A DNA stretch of 64,000 nt. Origin: Strongyloides papillosus. Its lineage: Eukaryota; Nematoda; Chromadorea; Rhabditida; Strongyloididae. The notes under the pieces were generated by a model. That model was not told the DNA's origin and did not search any database. It worked only from the letters and a program-made list of their open reading frames with translations. The position numbers were made by a program, and so were the translations under genes. Of the stretch, positions 35,278 through 46,696 are shown piece after piece. The first letter of the stretch is position 1; each line of letters begins with the position of its first letter. Location of the stretch: NCBI GenBank assembly GCA_005656395.1, contig SRSI01000079.1:2108001-2172000 (forward strand). Reading direction: 5' to 3'.

Positions 35278-36216
35278 CACACAAAAAATAAATGGGACAA
35301 ATTTTGACATTATTACATAAAATGCAATAAAATGTCCCACCACTTTGAAATGTCAAAATTTATTCAAATTTTAAAAATATCAGGCGACAACAAAAATGTT
35401 TTAAATGACGCAAAATGTTAGATTTTCGTATAAATTTGGTCGTTTTTTTACAAAAATATATACTTTTAATATTTTGAAGTAATGAAACATTTATTTAATC
35501 TTAGAAATTTTAAAAATATTACACCTATTTTAGAATCTAATTTGTTTTTATAATATATTATGAAGTGAGTTATCAGAAGTCAATTTCGTGTAAAGTTGTT
35601 AACGTTTTAACAAAAATCATTCTTTTAAACAACCCGTTAAAACCAGTAAATTTAAAAATTTTACAACAACAATAAGAAAGAGTGATAATTATCTAACCAT
35701 ACAAAGTAATCTTTATTGAAAATATTATCTTAGTACTTGCTATTTTTCTTATTTAAATTAAAATATTTAGAAATTTTTTTACTATGAACAAAACGTATAA
35801 TGTTTTAAAACTTTTAATCAGTTTGACTTTTAAAGATGATCTTGAAAAACAGTATAAAAAAGTTGAGTCATCAGATTAATATAACTTTTTATAAAAATCT
35901 TATTTATAGTTATTCAAACAATTAAAGAATATCTAAAAAATACTATCATATGTCGATAAATACTCTTTATAAAAGCATTTTTTAATCCTATAATAAGTTA
36001 AATTCTAATATTGTATTTTAAAGTGTATTGTAAAAAATAATTTAAATTTTAAAATAAATACAATAAAATATAAAAATTTATTTTAATTATTATCTTAATT
36101 TTTTGTACAAAATAATTGCGTTAAAATTATCGCAAATCAAGAAAATTCAAATTTTATTAGGTGGGACAAATTTATTACATTTTACGCAAATGTGTGTCCC
36201 ATTTTTTTTTTGTGTG
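35278..36216. mobile_element. TA-flanked non-autonomous DNA transposon (939 bases)
   Basis: The left end is cacacaaaaaataaatggga and the reverse complement of the right end is cacacaaaaaaaaaatggga; both then continue with cacc-flanked gtccc motifs. TA stands on each side (35276-35277 and 36217-36218). The homologous locus at about 31715 has the same flanks, joined with a single TA, and no insert, so the borders are set by comparison with an empty site. No frame inside could encode a transposase. A TA target suggests the Tc1/mariner group. Confidence 0.85.
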
Positions 36217-36361
36217 TATGTACTAATCATTCATATAAAATAATTAATATTTATGTAATCTATTAATATTCTCAAGCTGATCTTTCGAAAAAAATGTAGA
36301 AATCGCACAAAAAAGGGCATAGGTTTGCATAAAATGAGATACATTTATCCATCTAACAAAA

Positions 36362-37233
36362 TTCTAATTTCCTGATTTGCGACTAATTTTATCGCAATTA
36401 TTTTGTACATAAAAATTAAAGAGACAATTATCCAATTAACAAAATAAATTTCTATTTTTCTTAAATATTATTCTTATTTTAAAACTTAAGATGTTTTCTA
36501 CAGTACTTCTTTAAATACAAGGCTATATTTTAATTTTGTGTAAAATTAAAAAGATTATATAACAAGCATTGTTAACATATCACAACAATGTTTTTTAGTA
36601 TGTTTTGATAGTTTGAATTATTAGAAATTGTATTATTTTTTATGAAATTATACTTTTCCGTAAGCTCAATTTTTTTATACTATCATTCAAGATTATTTTT
36701 AAAAATTAAACTTTTGTAATGTTATAAAAAAAATTATGCATTTTTGTTTAAGGTGAAAAATCAATTTTAAATACTTTAATCTAGAAAAAAGTAAATACTA
36801 AAATAATATTTTGAATTAATATTTTGAATTAATATTTTTTGTATGATTAAATAATTATTGCTTTTTGTTATTGTTGTTAATAAATCATTGTTTAAAAGAA
36901 TGATTTTTACTAAAACGTTTTCAACTTTACACAAAATAGACTTCTTAAAATTTCCTTCATAATATACTGTTAAAAAATAAGACTATAAAATGAACATAAA
37001 TTATAAAAAAATAATGTGATAATAAAAGTCTCGTTAATACAAAATGTCAGAAATGTTTATTTTTGTTAAAAAAGACATAATTTATGCTACAAAATAATAG
37101 TTTACGCCGTTTGAAACATGTTTGTAGTCACTTGATATTTTTAATATTTCAATAAAATTCAATTTTTTAAAAGGTGGGACGTTTTTATTGGATTTTATGT
37201 GGAATTGTCAAAATTTTTCCCCTTTTCCGTGCA
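36362..37233. mobile_element. Second, inverted and truncated copy of the 939-base element
   Basis: The end at 37170-37233 (ggtgggacgtttttattgga, then ggaattgtcaaaatttttcc) matches the reverse complement of the left end of the element at 35278, and the start (cctgatttgcgactaatttt, atcgcaattattttgtac) matches the reverse complement of its right interior. The outermost 75 or so bases of that side are missing. The copies are diverged, so this one is older or decays faster. The two together form a large interrupted inverted repeat. Confidence 0.7.
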
Positions 37234-37557
37234 TTTTTAGAAACTATTTTAAATCATAATTTAAACAATTGTCTTTAATAATCACTAAAAGTGACTATTT
37301 ATGTTATGATTAATAAGAAAATTGATCTAAATAATTCAGAAGAATATTTTTAGAAATTTTTAATAATTGACTGTCTAAAAATAATAATTTTTCAAATAAA
37401 AATGTAAATATTTTATTATCATATAATTATGACATCAACCAGACTTTATAATAAACTTTTTCTATATACTGTATAAACAACAAATTGCTACATTTACATA
37501 ATTTTATTGTTTAAGATCATTTTTATGTTAAATTATTATAAATAATGTAAAACAGAC

Positions 37558-37567
37558 TATATATAAG
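37558..37567 (+). promoter_or_regulatory. TATA box of secreted-protein gene copy 1
   Basis: The sequence tatatataag lies 41 bases before the ATG at 37608, close to the spacing expected for a TATA-driven nematode gene with a very short leader. Confidence 0.5.
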
Positions 37568-37607
37568 AAGTCTTTTAAGCATTGAATACCATATTGAAAA
37601 TAACAGA

Positions 37608-37945
37608 ATGAAATTTCTAATTTCTTTCCTTTGCTTACTTATCTTTATTAATGTTTCTTATTCACTTGGAGGATCAAAAAGAAGTGCAGATGCTCAACCA
37701 CAACGGAATGGTGAAATTTTTTGAAACAATTAATGAAGAAACTATGAAAAAGTGTTGTAGCTGACAAATCACAATGGAACGGTGATATTTTCTGGCTTAA
37801 TCTTTTAGAAAAAAGTCAAAAAGGATATTCACAAGTTGAAGCACAATGGAATGGTGACATATTCTGGAAAAAAGCTTTAACAAGAGTTCTAGAAAAAATT
37901 TCCAAAATTCCAAAAGAATATGTAGCAGATACCAAGAATAACTAA
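37608..37945 (+). pseudogene. Secreted (A)QWNG(D/E) repeat protein, copy 1, frame broken
   Basis: The ATG at 37608 starts a clear signal peptide (MKFLISFLCLLIFINVSYS) and the frame ends 38 codons on at a TGA (37722-37724), in the middle of a repeat unit (QPQRNGEIF). In another frame the gene continues with two more units, SQWNGDIFWLNLLEK and AQWNGDIFWKKALTRVLEK, and stops at 37943-37945. The units are about 30 residues apart. Between them there is at least one further stop, so two changes are needed to restore a frame. A GTGAAA-type intron from 37711 could bypass the damage but would delete the first unit's end, so I favour a pseudogene. It is the tandem relative of the gene at 38452 (same motif, homologous 3' flank). 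Confidence 0.6.
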
Positions 37946-38451
37946 AAACTTAATAAAATGTAAAACAATCACTTTTGACTCAATAAGAAAATATACTGAA
38001 GACCTTCTTAATCTTTCATTATTTAACCATAACAATTATAGAATTAACTAATATGAAAAATAGTGAGAAAAAAAGTGCATTGTAAAAATTAAATTTAAAT
38101 TATTCAGTAATTTAATCTTATATTTAAGTTAATTTTTTTAAAAATTTCACAATGACATTTTGTATAGAAAACAAATAAATTAACGACCATTAAATAATTA
38201 TTATTTCGTAATTTTTATGTTATATACTATTTTTTAATACAAAAAGTATTTGTTTAGCGGTTTAACAAAAAATTATCTAATATAAATATTCCTTAAAAGC
38301 ATAATTTTTAATTTAATTAATTTATTTTACATATTTAAAATTTAAATAAATTGAATTTATCATCATGATTTTTACAGCAAATTATTTTATATAATATGAA
38401 AAAAAAATTGTTTTTGACATATTTTTTTGAATTGATTTTCAATTTGAAAAT
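37946..38451. other. Spacer; start of a duplicated 3' flank
   Basis: Positions about 38147-38325 match 39378-39548 closely (cattttgtatagaaaa, aaaaaattatctaat, aaatattcct, cataatttttaatttaa in order). A TATA-like ttatataat at about 38388-38396 may serve the gene at 38452. Confidence 0.65.
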
Positions 38452-39207
38452 ATGATGGATAAGCTTTTAATTTCTCTGCTTCTTCTACTTAACTGTATCA
38501 GTTTCTCTCATTCAACCACAAACCCAACTAAGAATATAATTAATGATGTTTTAAAAGGGATTGATACTGCAACTATAGGACCGGAAATGACTAAGTTTTT
38601 TGAAGAGTTGGAAGGATTAGGTGAATTTTATAATCAACCTCTTGTAATGGAAGATAATAATGAGTATGAAATGAAGAAATCTATGGTTGCAGATAGAATA
38701 CGCAAGAACACTAATATGATAAAACATTTGGTAAATGAAAATGAAAACAATTTAATGCCATTCCTTACTCAGGATTTCGATAAATCTCCTAAACCAAACA
38801 AAGCCGATGTTTATAAAGCACAATGGAATGGTGAAGACTTCTTAACCCAAAAATTTGCTAAATATATTTCTGATAGTAAGTCATTAAAAGGTAGTCGCAA
38901 ACCAATGTCTAGAGAAAAAAATCACTTTTATACGAAGGATGTGACAACAGAACATACTAATAACAACGAAAGAAAAACAATTATAATTTCGCATGAACGT
39001 GATACACAATCGAATGTTAAAGATTTTTTGAAAAAAGCTATTGATGAACTTGTAAAATTATTTAAAGGTGAATATAGAAAATCTGATTTTGATCAAATAT
39101 CTGAGGAAAAAGCTGCGAAAAAGGTTGCGGAGTTGTATAGGATACATCAATTGAAAATGAAATTAAAAGAATTAGAAAAAGAACTACAGGAAGAAAAAAT
39201 AGAATAA
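38452..39207 (+). CDS. Secreted (A)QWNG(D/E) motif protein, copy 2
   Basis: One exon of 251 residues with a signal peptide (MMDKLLISLLLLLNCISFSHS). The mature part is hydrophilic, without cysteines, with an acidic region (residues 40-75), a single copy of the motif shared with the neighbouring gene (VYKAQWNGEDFLTQKFAKYI, about 121-140), a polar middle, and a C-terminal helical Lys/Glu coiled coil (residues 205-251). I recognise no domain. Its 3' flank is homologous to that of the broken copy at 37608, so both arose by tandem duplication. Secretion, low complexity and rapid change suggest a host- or environment-facing protein, but that is inference. Confidence 0.7.
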   Translation: MMDKLLISLLLLLNCISFSHSTTNPTKNIINDVLKGIDTATIGPEMTKFFEELEGLGEFYNQPLVMEDNNEYEMKKSMVADRIRKNTNMIKHLVNENENNLMPFLTQDFDKSPKPNKADVYKAQWNGEDFLTQKFAKYISDSKSLKGSRKPMSREKNHFYTKDVTTEHTNNNERKTIIISHERDTQSNVKDFLKKAIDELVKLFKGEYRKSDFDQISEEKAAKKVAELYRIHQLKMKLKELEKELQEEKIE

Positions 39208-39377
39208 ACAGTTTCTCCAAACAAAAACATTTCAATCAATAGAATGTCGAGCTTCCTTTAAATTGAAGAAGCTACCTACTCTAAACAATTAAATATAAAA
39301 AAAATACATTGTAAGAAATAATTGTTTATTAGAAATAAATTTAATTTTAAATTCGCTTTTTATCATGTTCTTCTTTC

Positions 39378-39548
39378 TTAATGGCATTTTGTATAGAAAA
39401 AAAATAAATTAACATACATTAAATAATTACTACTTCATAATTTTTATGTATTATATTACTTAAGAATGCAAAAAAATATTTATGTAGCAATTTTACAAAA
39501 AATTATCTAATGTAAATATTCCTCAACAACATAATTTTTAATTTAAAA
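39378..39548. repeat. Duplicated 3' flank, second copy
   Basis: Pairs with 38147-38325. The similarity stops right at the left end of the foldback element (39557), as if that element inserted at or near the end of the duplicated unit. Confidence 0.6.
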
Positions 39549-39556
39549 TGCATTTT

Positions 39557-40461
39557 GCAAGTCAGTCAAACATTTTTTTAAATTTTTGTACAATTAAAAA
39601 TTTTACCCCCCTTTTTATTTCATGAATAAAAAGAGCAACCAAAAAAAAATGTATGTTGGTAAATTTATTTGACTTGAAACTTTGAGATACAGGAGTTGCA
39701 GTAAGTCAAAGTTGGAAAAATTGATTTTTAAAAGTTTCTGGTAAATAAATTTTTTTAAAAATAAATATTATTTACAGGAGAATTTATTTATGAAAAACGA
39801 ATGAGCATATTTTTGGCTTTATAAATTTACGTATTTATTGTCTTATGCAATTTTTTTTTAGATTTTCCACATTTTAGGTACAAAAATCGAAAAAGCGCAT
39901 GTTTTTTACTATGCTCATTCGATTTTTCATATAAAATTACTGTTGGAAACAACATTTATTATAAAAAAAATCTTAAATTTGTTAAAAAAGTGTACCAATA
40001 TTCTACTATATTGAATTGGAATCTATATTTTGTTAAAGAACACATTTACCTTCCCATTTTATTCTTTTGATTTTTATGAATCTAGATGTAAAATCACATA
40101 AGAAATCGAATGAGCATAGTGGAAACATGCGCTTTTTTGATTTTTGTACTCAAAAATTGAAAAGACTCAAAAAAAATTGCAAAAGACATTAAAGACGGAA
40201 ATTTACGAATCCGAAAGTATGCTCATTCGTTTTTTATAAAGAATTACCCCTGAGAAAAATTTTTGTTTTTAAAAAAACTTATTTATCGGGAACTTGTAAA
40301 AATCAAATTTTACGACTTCGACTCGTTGCAGCTCCTGTATCTCAAAGTTTCAGGCTGAATAAATTTGTCAATATACATTTTTTAGTTACTCTTTTTATTA
40401 ATGAAATAAAAATGGGGGTAAAATTTTTAGTTGAACCTCGAATGTCTGATTGACTCACAAG
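39557..40461. mobile_element. Foldback element with arms of about 380 bases
   Basis: The arms start gtcagtcaaacatt (left) and, in reverse complement, gagtcaatcagacatt (right) and pair for most of 39557-39965 against 40045-40461, around a loop of about 80-130 bases. Matching landmarks are aattttaccccc, the tttgagatacaggag-like box, tgaaaaacgaatgagcatat and tactatgctcattcgatttt. The octamer-plus motif atgagcata occurs four times, alternating in direction, so each arm also has a smaller hairpin inside. No coding frame. This is a large non-autonomous foldback/MITE-type transposon. Confidence 0.8.
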
Positions 40462-40652
40462 ACGTGTTTTAATTCATATTACTATCTAAAGTCAAATAAA
40501 GCATATTCACTTGTTAAATATCTTAATTTTATAAAAAAAATTCTGTTAGAAATTAGACATAATATAAAATAAATAAAGCCTTTGTTTTATTTAATATTTT
40601 TTTATAAGTTTATAAAAGTGAACAATTGACAAAAAAATCTGTGTATTTACCA
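40462..40652. other. 3' flank of the serine protease gene
   Basis: AT-rich; rc AATAAA-type signals near 40570. Nothing else seen. Confidence 0.5.
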
Positions 40653-41564
40653 TTAAAATTCTCTTACCTCCGTGTTTGAAACATTTTCATACTTTTCGCA
40701 TCCATCAACTGGGTTTTGCTTGTCTTCTTGCACTATTGTACAAATAAAATTCAGAAAATGTGAGGTAAGATAATTTATATTTCCTTTTAAAAGTTCTCTT
40801 TTCGATTTCGATTTCTTCTTCCACTCTTTAATTATATATTCACAACTTGTTCCTCCTGATACAACACCATATATGATTCTATCACGTGTCATCAAAGGAC
40901 CACCACTATCTCCTTTACAAAAGTTGTTGCGACTTTCATCTGTACAAAACGTACCTTCAGGAACTCTGGAATGCAAACATTTTGTTACATTAAACCTATC
41001 GTATTGAAGGGTAAATGTACGATCACTTTTATATGGATTGTAACCGAAACCGAATCCTAGTAATTGTTGTGGAAGAAAATCCTTTTTAAAATTAATAGCT
41101 ACTTTTCTGTCACCAATATTTTCCCGAAGTTCTAAGATAGCCAAATCTCCTTCTTTACAATTTTCTTCAACATATCTTTTATGAAAAAAGACCTTCTTAA
41201 CTCTAACTGTTTTTGGCTTATTATTTTCTCTACACTCTTTTCTTGTATCAGCACAAAAACTATCATATTCAACTTTCATTCTCATTCCAGGAATGTACAA
41301 ATTGTCATAATCTTTCCTGAAAACTATAATTGATAAAGTTAACTAAAATTACCTCATATCTTTTTCACAATGGTCCTTGGTAAAAACACAATGAGCTGCT
41401 GTAAGTATGAACTTTCCTCCTAATATTGTTCCTGTACATGACACTTCATCAATTGCATAATCCATCTCTCCTGGCTGATCTTTGATAAATAAATGGACAA
41501 CTGGATTCAAGTCATCCCCATAGAGGAATTTTATCAAAAATATAAAAGCAAAAATTGCAGACAT
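40653..41564 (-). CDS. Secreted trypsin-like serine protease (S1), unusual
   Basis: Exons 41564-41353 and 41316-40653 with a 36-base intron (phase 2) give 291 residues. A signal peptide (MSAIFAFIFLIKFLYG) is followed by an S1 domain with a complete triad: LTAAHCVF (His), KEGDLAILEL (Asp), FCKGDSGGPLMT (Ser). Conserved Cys pairs flank the His and Ser. Two points are odd. The usual activation site (R/K-IVGG) is missing; the mature domain would begin near NPVVHLFIKDQPG. And the residue at the base of the specificity pocket, six before the serine, is Asn instead of Asp. After the last strand there is an extra 60-residue Lys-rich tail. It may be a protease with altered specificity and no classical zymogen cut. 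It lies at the edge of the accessory island. Confidence 0.85.
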
Positions 41565-42068
41565 TCTTAAAAATATTATGAAAAATATCTTTAAATAATA
41601 AAAATTAATGTTTATGTGACGATTTAATTTATTTTTCTTGAATAATAATTTTTTATGTCATAAGAAAAAGTATTTTTAATTATATTTGGATGAAAGTTTT
41701 TTATTTTTCTATGTGTTAATGTATACTAGCCCCACGGAATATGGAATTTTTACTGTAAAACGGCTTTCACGAGGCTAGTTACTTTTTATTCAATCTGTTA
41801 CATAATTCTAATATAGATTCTTTTATTATCACAAATATAAAAAATTAAATATTTTATATGGAGTATCTATTAGAATTATTGATGAAAATAAATAGGAGTT
41901 TGTATCTGAATTATAATAATAGCTTTCTTATCATGACAAAAAATCAAAGTTTTTTATGATATCAGTAAATGAATGTATGTATTAAAAGGTCAGTAATCTT
42001 GTTATATAATTAAATTTTATTAAATAAATATTCCCTAATTAACATAATAAATGTCATAATAAACTTTC
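41565..42068. other. Spacer with a minus-strand hairpin
   Basis: Upstream of the protease and downstream of the forkhead gene (both minus strand). It includes the hairpin at 41728-41782, listed separately; the rest is AT-rich. Confidence 0.6.
41728..41782 (-). ncRNA. Candidate hairpin RNA or tiny foldback
   Basis: On the minus strand, ACUAGCCUCGUG pairs with CGUGGGGCUAGU over 12 consecutive positions, three of them G-U wobbles that would be mismatches on the plus strand. The 31-base interior has a smaller hairpin (UUUUA-CAG-UAAAA). AUACAU follows the 3' side, so an H/ACA snoRNA-like hairpin is imaginable, but no second hairpin or H box is clear. The 5' flank on the plus strand, aatgtatactagcc, occurs identically at 23542-23555 (minus strand), which instead suggests a small dispersed element. 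Confidence 0.3.
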
Positions 42069-43660
<1,592 letters not shown>

Positions 43661-44644
43661 ATGCTCAGTTTACCTCAACTTGTCCAATTAATCTACACAA
43701 TACCCTTAACAATCTTCTATTACTATTTTACAATCCTATTAACATATAAAATAATTATAAAAAAAGATTCATATTTTAATAATGGATTTTATCCACTTAT
43801 TCTTCTAAAATCATACGCTGACTTAATAGATATCACAAATTCTTTTATATCAATTCGATTTCCTAGATGGGATATTGCATCACAGTTTTTCCTCCAAATC
43901 ACTTGGCTGCCATACCTCTTTTATATGGAGATATGTCTTACGTATAACACAATGTTGTTTTGTTCTTTATTGACATCGTTAAACAGATTTATTGCCATAA
44001 AATATCCCATGAAATACAATTTTTGGTTTTCAAGTCGAATGTTAAAAATTTACTTCTCTATAATTATTAGTGTTGGATTTATACTTGGATGTGCTGTTCT
44101 TACCTATCACCCATATTATCAATGGAGCAATGGAGCACAAGGATATTTTGTTTCATTTAAAAATAGTAATGTTGGTATCTTTACTGTTTGTTATACTTTT
44201 ATTTTATATTTACCATGTGCAATATTAGCCATTTCCCTTAATGTTATTGCTGCTTTTGAATTGAAAAAATACAGACGTGAATTGTCAATTAATATGAAAA
44301 AGGAACTTCCATTATTTTTTTATAGCATTGTTAGTCTAGTATTTTTTTTGCTATTTTTTTTGTACTTTCTGTTCCGGGCATTACATACAATATTTTATAT
44401 TCCCATACTTCAAAAAATTGCCATAATTGCTATTCCTTGGATTATGGATATACAGACGTTTGGCCTTTTTTATTCATCCCTTATCATATGGTAAGTAATT
44501 GAAATAATTATTATTTAATCATTTAATATTCATTATAGTAAACCTCTCAGGCATATGGTACTATTCAAAGAAGTAGATGATAATTTAGTCATACAGAATA
44601 AAAACTTATCAAAAATTAAAATTATTTCAAATTTAAAAAGGTGA
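43661..44644 (+). CDS. Serpentine chemoreceptor, Srg family, copy 1
   Basis: Exon 43661-44490 and exon 44539-44644, with a 48-base intron (phase 2), give 311 residues. Seven hydrophobic helices are evident, starting with LVQLIYTIPLTIFYYYF. Srg hallmarks are NNGFYPLILLKSYADLIDI in TM1-TM2, the LNRFIAIKYPMKYNFWFSS motif at the end of TM3, YNTMLFCSLLTSLNRF, and the terminal KPLRHMVLF after TM7, which the second exon supplies. Nematode Srg proteins act as chemosensory GPCRs in sensory neurons. The paralogue at 44757 lacks this intron. The spacing of 112 bases and same direction fit a tandem array. Confidence 0.88.
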
Positions 44645-44756
44645 TTTAAAAATAATGTACTTTTATTCATCATTGGACTTTTAAAAAAATAAAAGTGTAA
44701 TTAAAATATTTACCATAAATAAAATATATTTCACATTTCCATTTACTTAAAAGTAA

Positions 44757-45665
44757 ATGATTCCTGGCTTTTATATATTTCAATTAGTTTATTCTATCCC
44801 ATCAATAATATTTTATGTGATTTTTATTTTTAAACTTGGTTATCAAATATTTTTTATACCAAAATCTTATTTTAACAATGAATACTATCCTATCATCTTT
44901 TATAAAGGCGTAAATGATATCGTTCTCCTACTCAATACATACACAACTCTTCTTCTTTCAAGATGGGAAATTCTAAGCAATTTTTATCTTAACAACCAAT
45001 ATTTGGCTGCTGTATGCTACTTTGTCAATGGTATTTGCTATACTTTATCATTTTTTATATCATTTTTATTATCTTTTAATATTTATATTGCATTGTGTCA
45101 TCCCTTCAAATACTCGAAATGGTTTAAAAAAAGAAATGTACTTCTTTTTCTAATCACTGTTTTCCTACTTGGATGCTTTTTTGGGGGAATTACAACTAAT
45201 TCACAACCATATTACCAAAAATTACCAGGTTTCTTTGGACTGAGTATAAGTTTTAGAAAGAGACGAATAGGTTTTTATGTCTTAATCTATACATTCATCA
45301 TTATATTACCATTAGCTTTGATATCAACAATCTTCAACATATTGACTATTAGAAAATTCACCCAACAGATTCATGTAAACAGTATAAATTCAAGAAAGAA
45401 AAATGAACTTATTTTATATGGAATATTCTCTCTCATACTTTTTCTTCTATGTGGTGGATGCTTTATTGCAAGATCTATTAATTTCCTTACTTCAAGAGAA
45501 ATGAGTGTTGAAATTATGGCTGTAAGAGTAACACCCTTCATATTTGATGCTCAAACTCTTGGTTTATTCGGCCTTAGTCTTTTTATAAGTCAACCGCTGC
45601 GTAAAATGATGTTTGGAATGGTTAGAATGAAGTTAAAACCAAGAATTTACCCAACTCCACCTTGA
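44757..45665 (+). CDS. Serpentine chemoreceptor, Srg family, copy 2
   Basis: A single exon of 302 residues, paralogous to the preceding gene: LVYSIPSIIFYVIFIFKLG (TM1), NNEYYPIIFYKGVNDIVLL, FNIYIALCHPFKYSKWFKKR after TM3, FFGLSISFRKRRIGFY in the extracellular-to-TM5 region, and SQPLRKMMFGM after TM7. Seven helices are intact and no frame damage is seen, so it is probably a working receptor. Lack of the last intron shows either loss here or gain in copy 1. Confidence 0.88.
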   Translation: MIPGFYIFQLVYSIPSIIFYVIFIFKLGYQIFFIPKSYFNNEYYPIIFYKGVNDIVLLLNTYTTLLLSRWEILSNFYLNNQYLAAVCYFVNGICYTLSFFISFLLSFNIYIALCHPFKYSKWFKKRNVLLFLITVFLLGCFFGGITTNSQPYYQKLPGFFGLSISFRKRRIGFYVLIYTFIIILPLALISTIFNILTIRKFTQQIHVNSINSRKKNELILYGIFSLILFLLCGGCFIARSINFLTSREMSVEIMAVRVTPFIFDAQTLGLFGLSLFISQPLRKMMFGMVRMKLKPRIYPTPP

Positions 45666-46024
45666 ATTTTCTAGTAATATACACAAATAATTAATATAAC
45701 ATTATCACAACATGATAATTTTTTAATGCTATGAATAAATAAATATAAAAAAATCTTTATTAATTAATCATGACAAACGTTAGTTCATTAATAACACACT
45801 TTTGCCCTTTTCTATTAAAAACATCTCGAGAATGTATAATCTTACATTACTCACCATTATCTTTAATACCAAAAACTAGAATAAAGATACGTTTAAGAAA
45901 GATTACCTTTCCTAAAGGGATTTAATTTTTCATAAAAACAAACAAAGTAAACACAGTTTTTTTACACTAACATCTATCAATTATAAACGTTCTGACTTCA
46001 TAAAAATTTAAAATCATTATCAAA
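45666..46024. other. Spacer
   Basis: AT-rich, with AATAAA-type signals near 45734-45745 for the Srg copy 2. No gene seen. Confidence 0.55.
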
Positions 46025-46582
46025 ATGATCGTTGAAAAAAAAAATCTCTACATCATCATTCTTTTACTAAGAATAATTAACTTTATTTTAACGATAATTG
46101 CTGCTATTCTTATCTACTCCCCTCCTGGAAGCTGTTTATACTTTAAAGAAATATCAACTTCAAATACATCCCTAATTGGGTGCACTGATAATGGCAAAAT
46201 ATTCAGAGCATACAGTGATTCATATAACATTTACATCATTTTTTCTGCTACAATTTCGCTTATCTCTTCCTCAGTTAACTTAATTATTTACGTCATAATA
46301 AAATGGAAACTTTTGAAGGTACCTTTTCAACAACTAACAATGCACATTTCAATTTCGGTTGTCATCTACCTTTGTACATCAATATCCCAATTCGTCGTTT
46401 ACACAACTTTTCCTGAAGCATTAGATCTACAGAAGGTGGATGGTTATATATACTTCATAGCAATTGAGGGATATCTTGTCTCAGCAATTATATACTTCTT
46501 CTCCTACATCATAGCATTTACCGATCTAACTGTTTTCTCAAAAAGGAATTATGGTATTGATATAAAGAATCAAGATAATTAA
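46025..46582 (+). CDS. Small tetraspan (MARVEL-like) membrane protein
   Basis: A single exon of 185 residues with four hydrophobic helices (IIILLLRIINFILTIIAAIL; YIIFSATISLISSSVNLIIY; HISISVVIYLCTSISQFVVY; YLVSAIIYFFSYIIAF) and short polar ends. The first extracellular loop has two cysteines (GSCLYFKE and IGCTDNG) and an N-glycosylation-type NTS. The outline is that of MARVEL-domain proteins, but no signature places it with confidence. The stop lies only 114 bases before the ATG of the FAM210-like gene in the same direction, so a shared transcript split by trans-splicing is possible. Confidence 0.65.
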   Translation: MIVEKKNLYIIILLLRIINFILTIIAAILIYSPPGSCLYFKEISTSNTSLIGCTDNGKIFRAYSDSYNIYIIFSATISLISSSVNLIIYVIIKWKLLKVPFQQLTMHISISVVIYLCTSISQFVVYTTFPEALDLQKVDGYIYFIAIEGYLVSAIIYFFSYIIAFTDLTVFSKRNYGIDIKNQDN

Positions 46583-46696
46583 AAAGTATTATCACATAAA
46601 CAAATATTCAATTTTTTAATCTTCAATTTCTTAGCAAGATTATTTGCACATACATTGGTAGATAGCTTATTTGTTTTCATTTTTATATTAAAAAAC

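Larger units (their letters stand above)
34727..37607. other. Repeat-rich spacer with two related elements
   Basis: Contains the duplicated satellite segment (34960-35277 and 36217-36350), the inserted element at 35278-36216 and its inverted, truncated relative at 36362-37233. The last 350 bases hold the TATA-box promoter of the secreted-protein gene copy 1. No coding region seen. Confidence 0.65.

Noticed and set aside
37700..37900. Neuropeptide precursor reading of the QWNGDIFW units
   Set aside because: No regular dibasic cut sites on both sides and no glycine for amidation; only one unit is followed by Lys-Lys.
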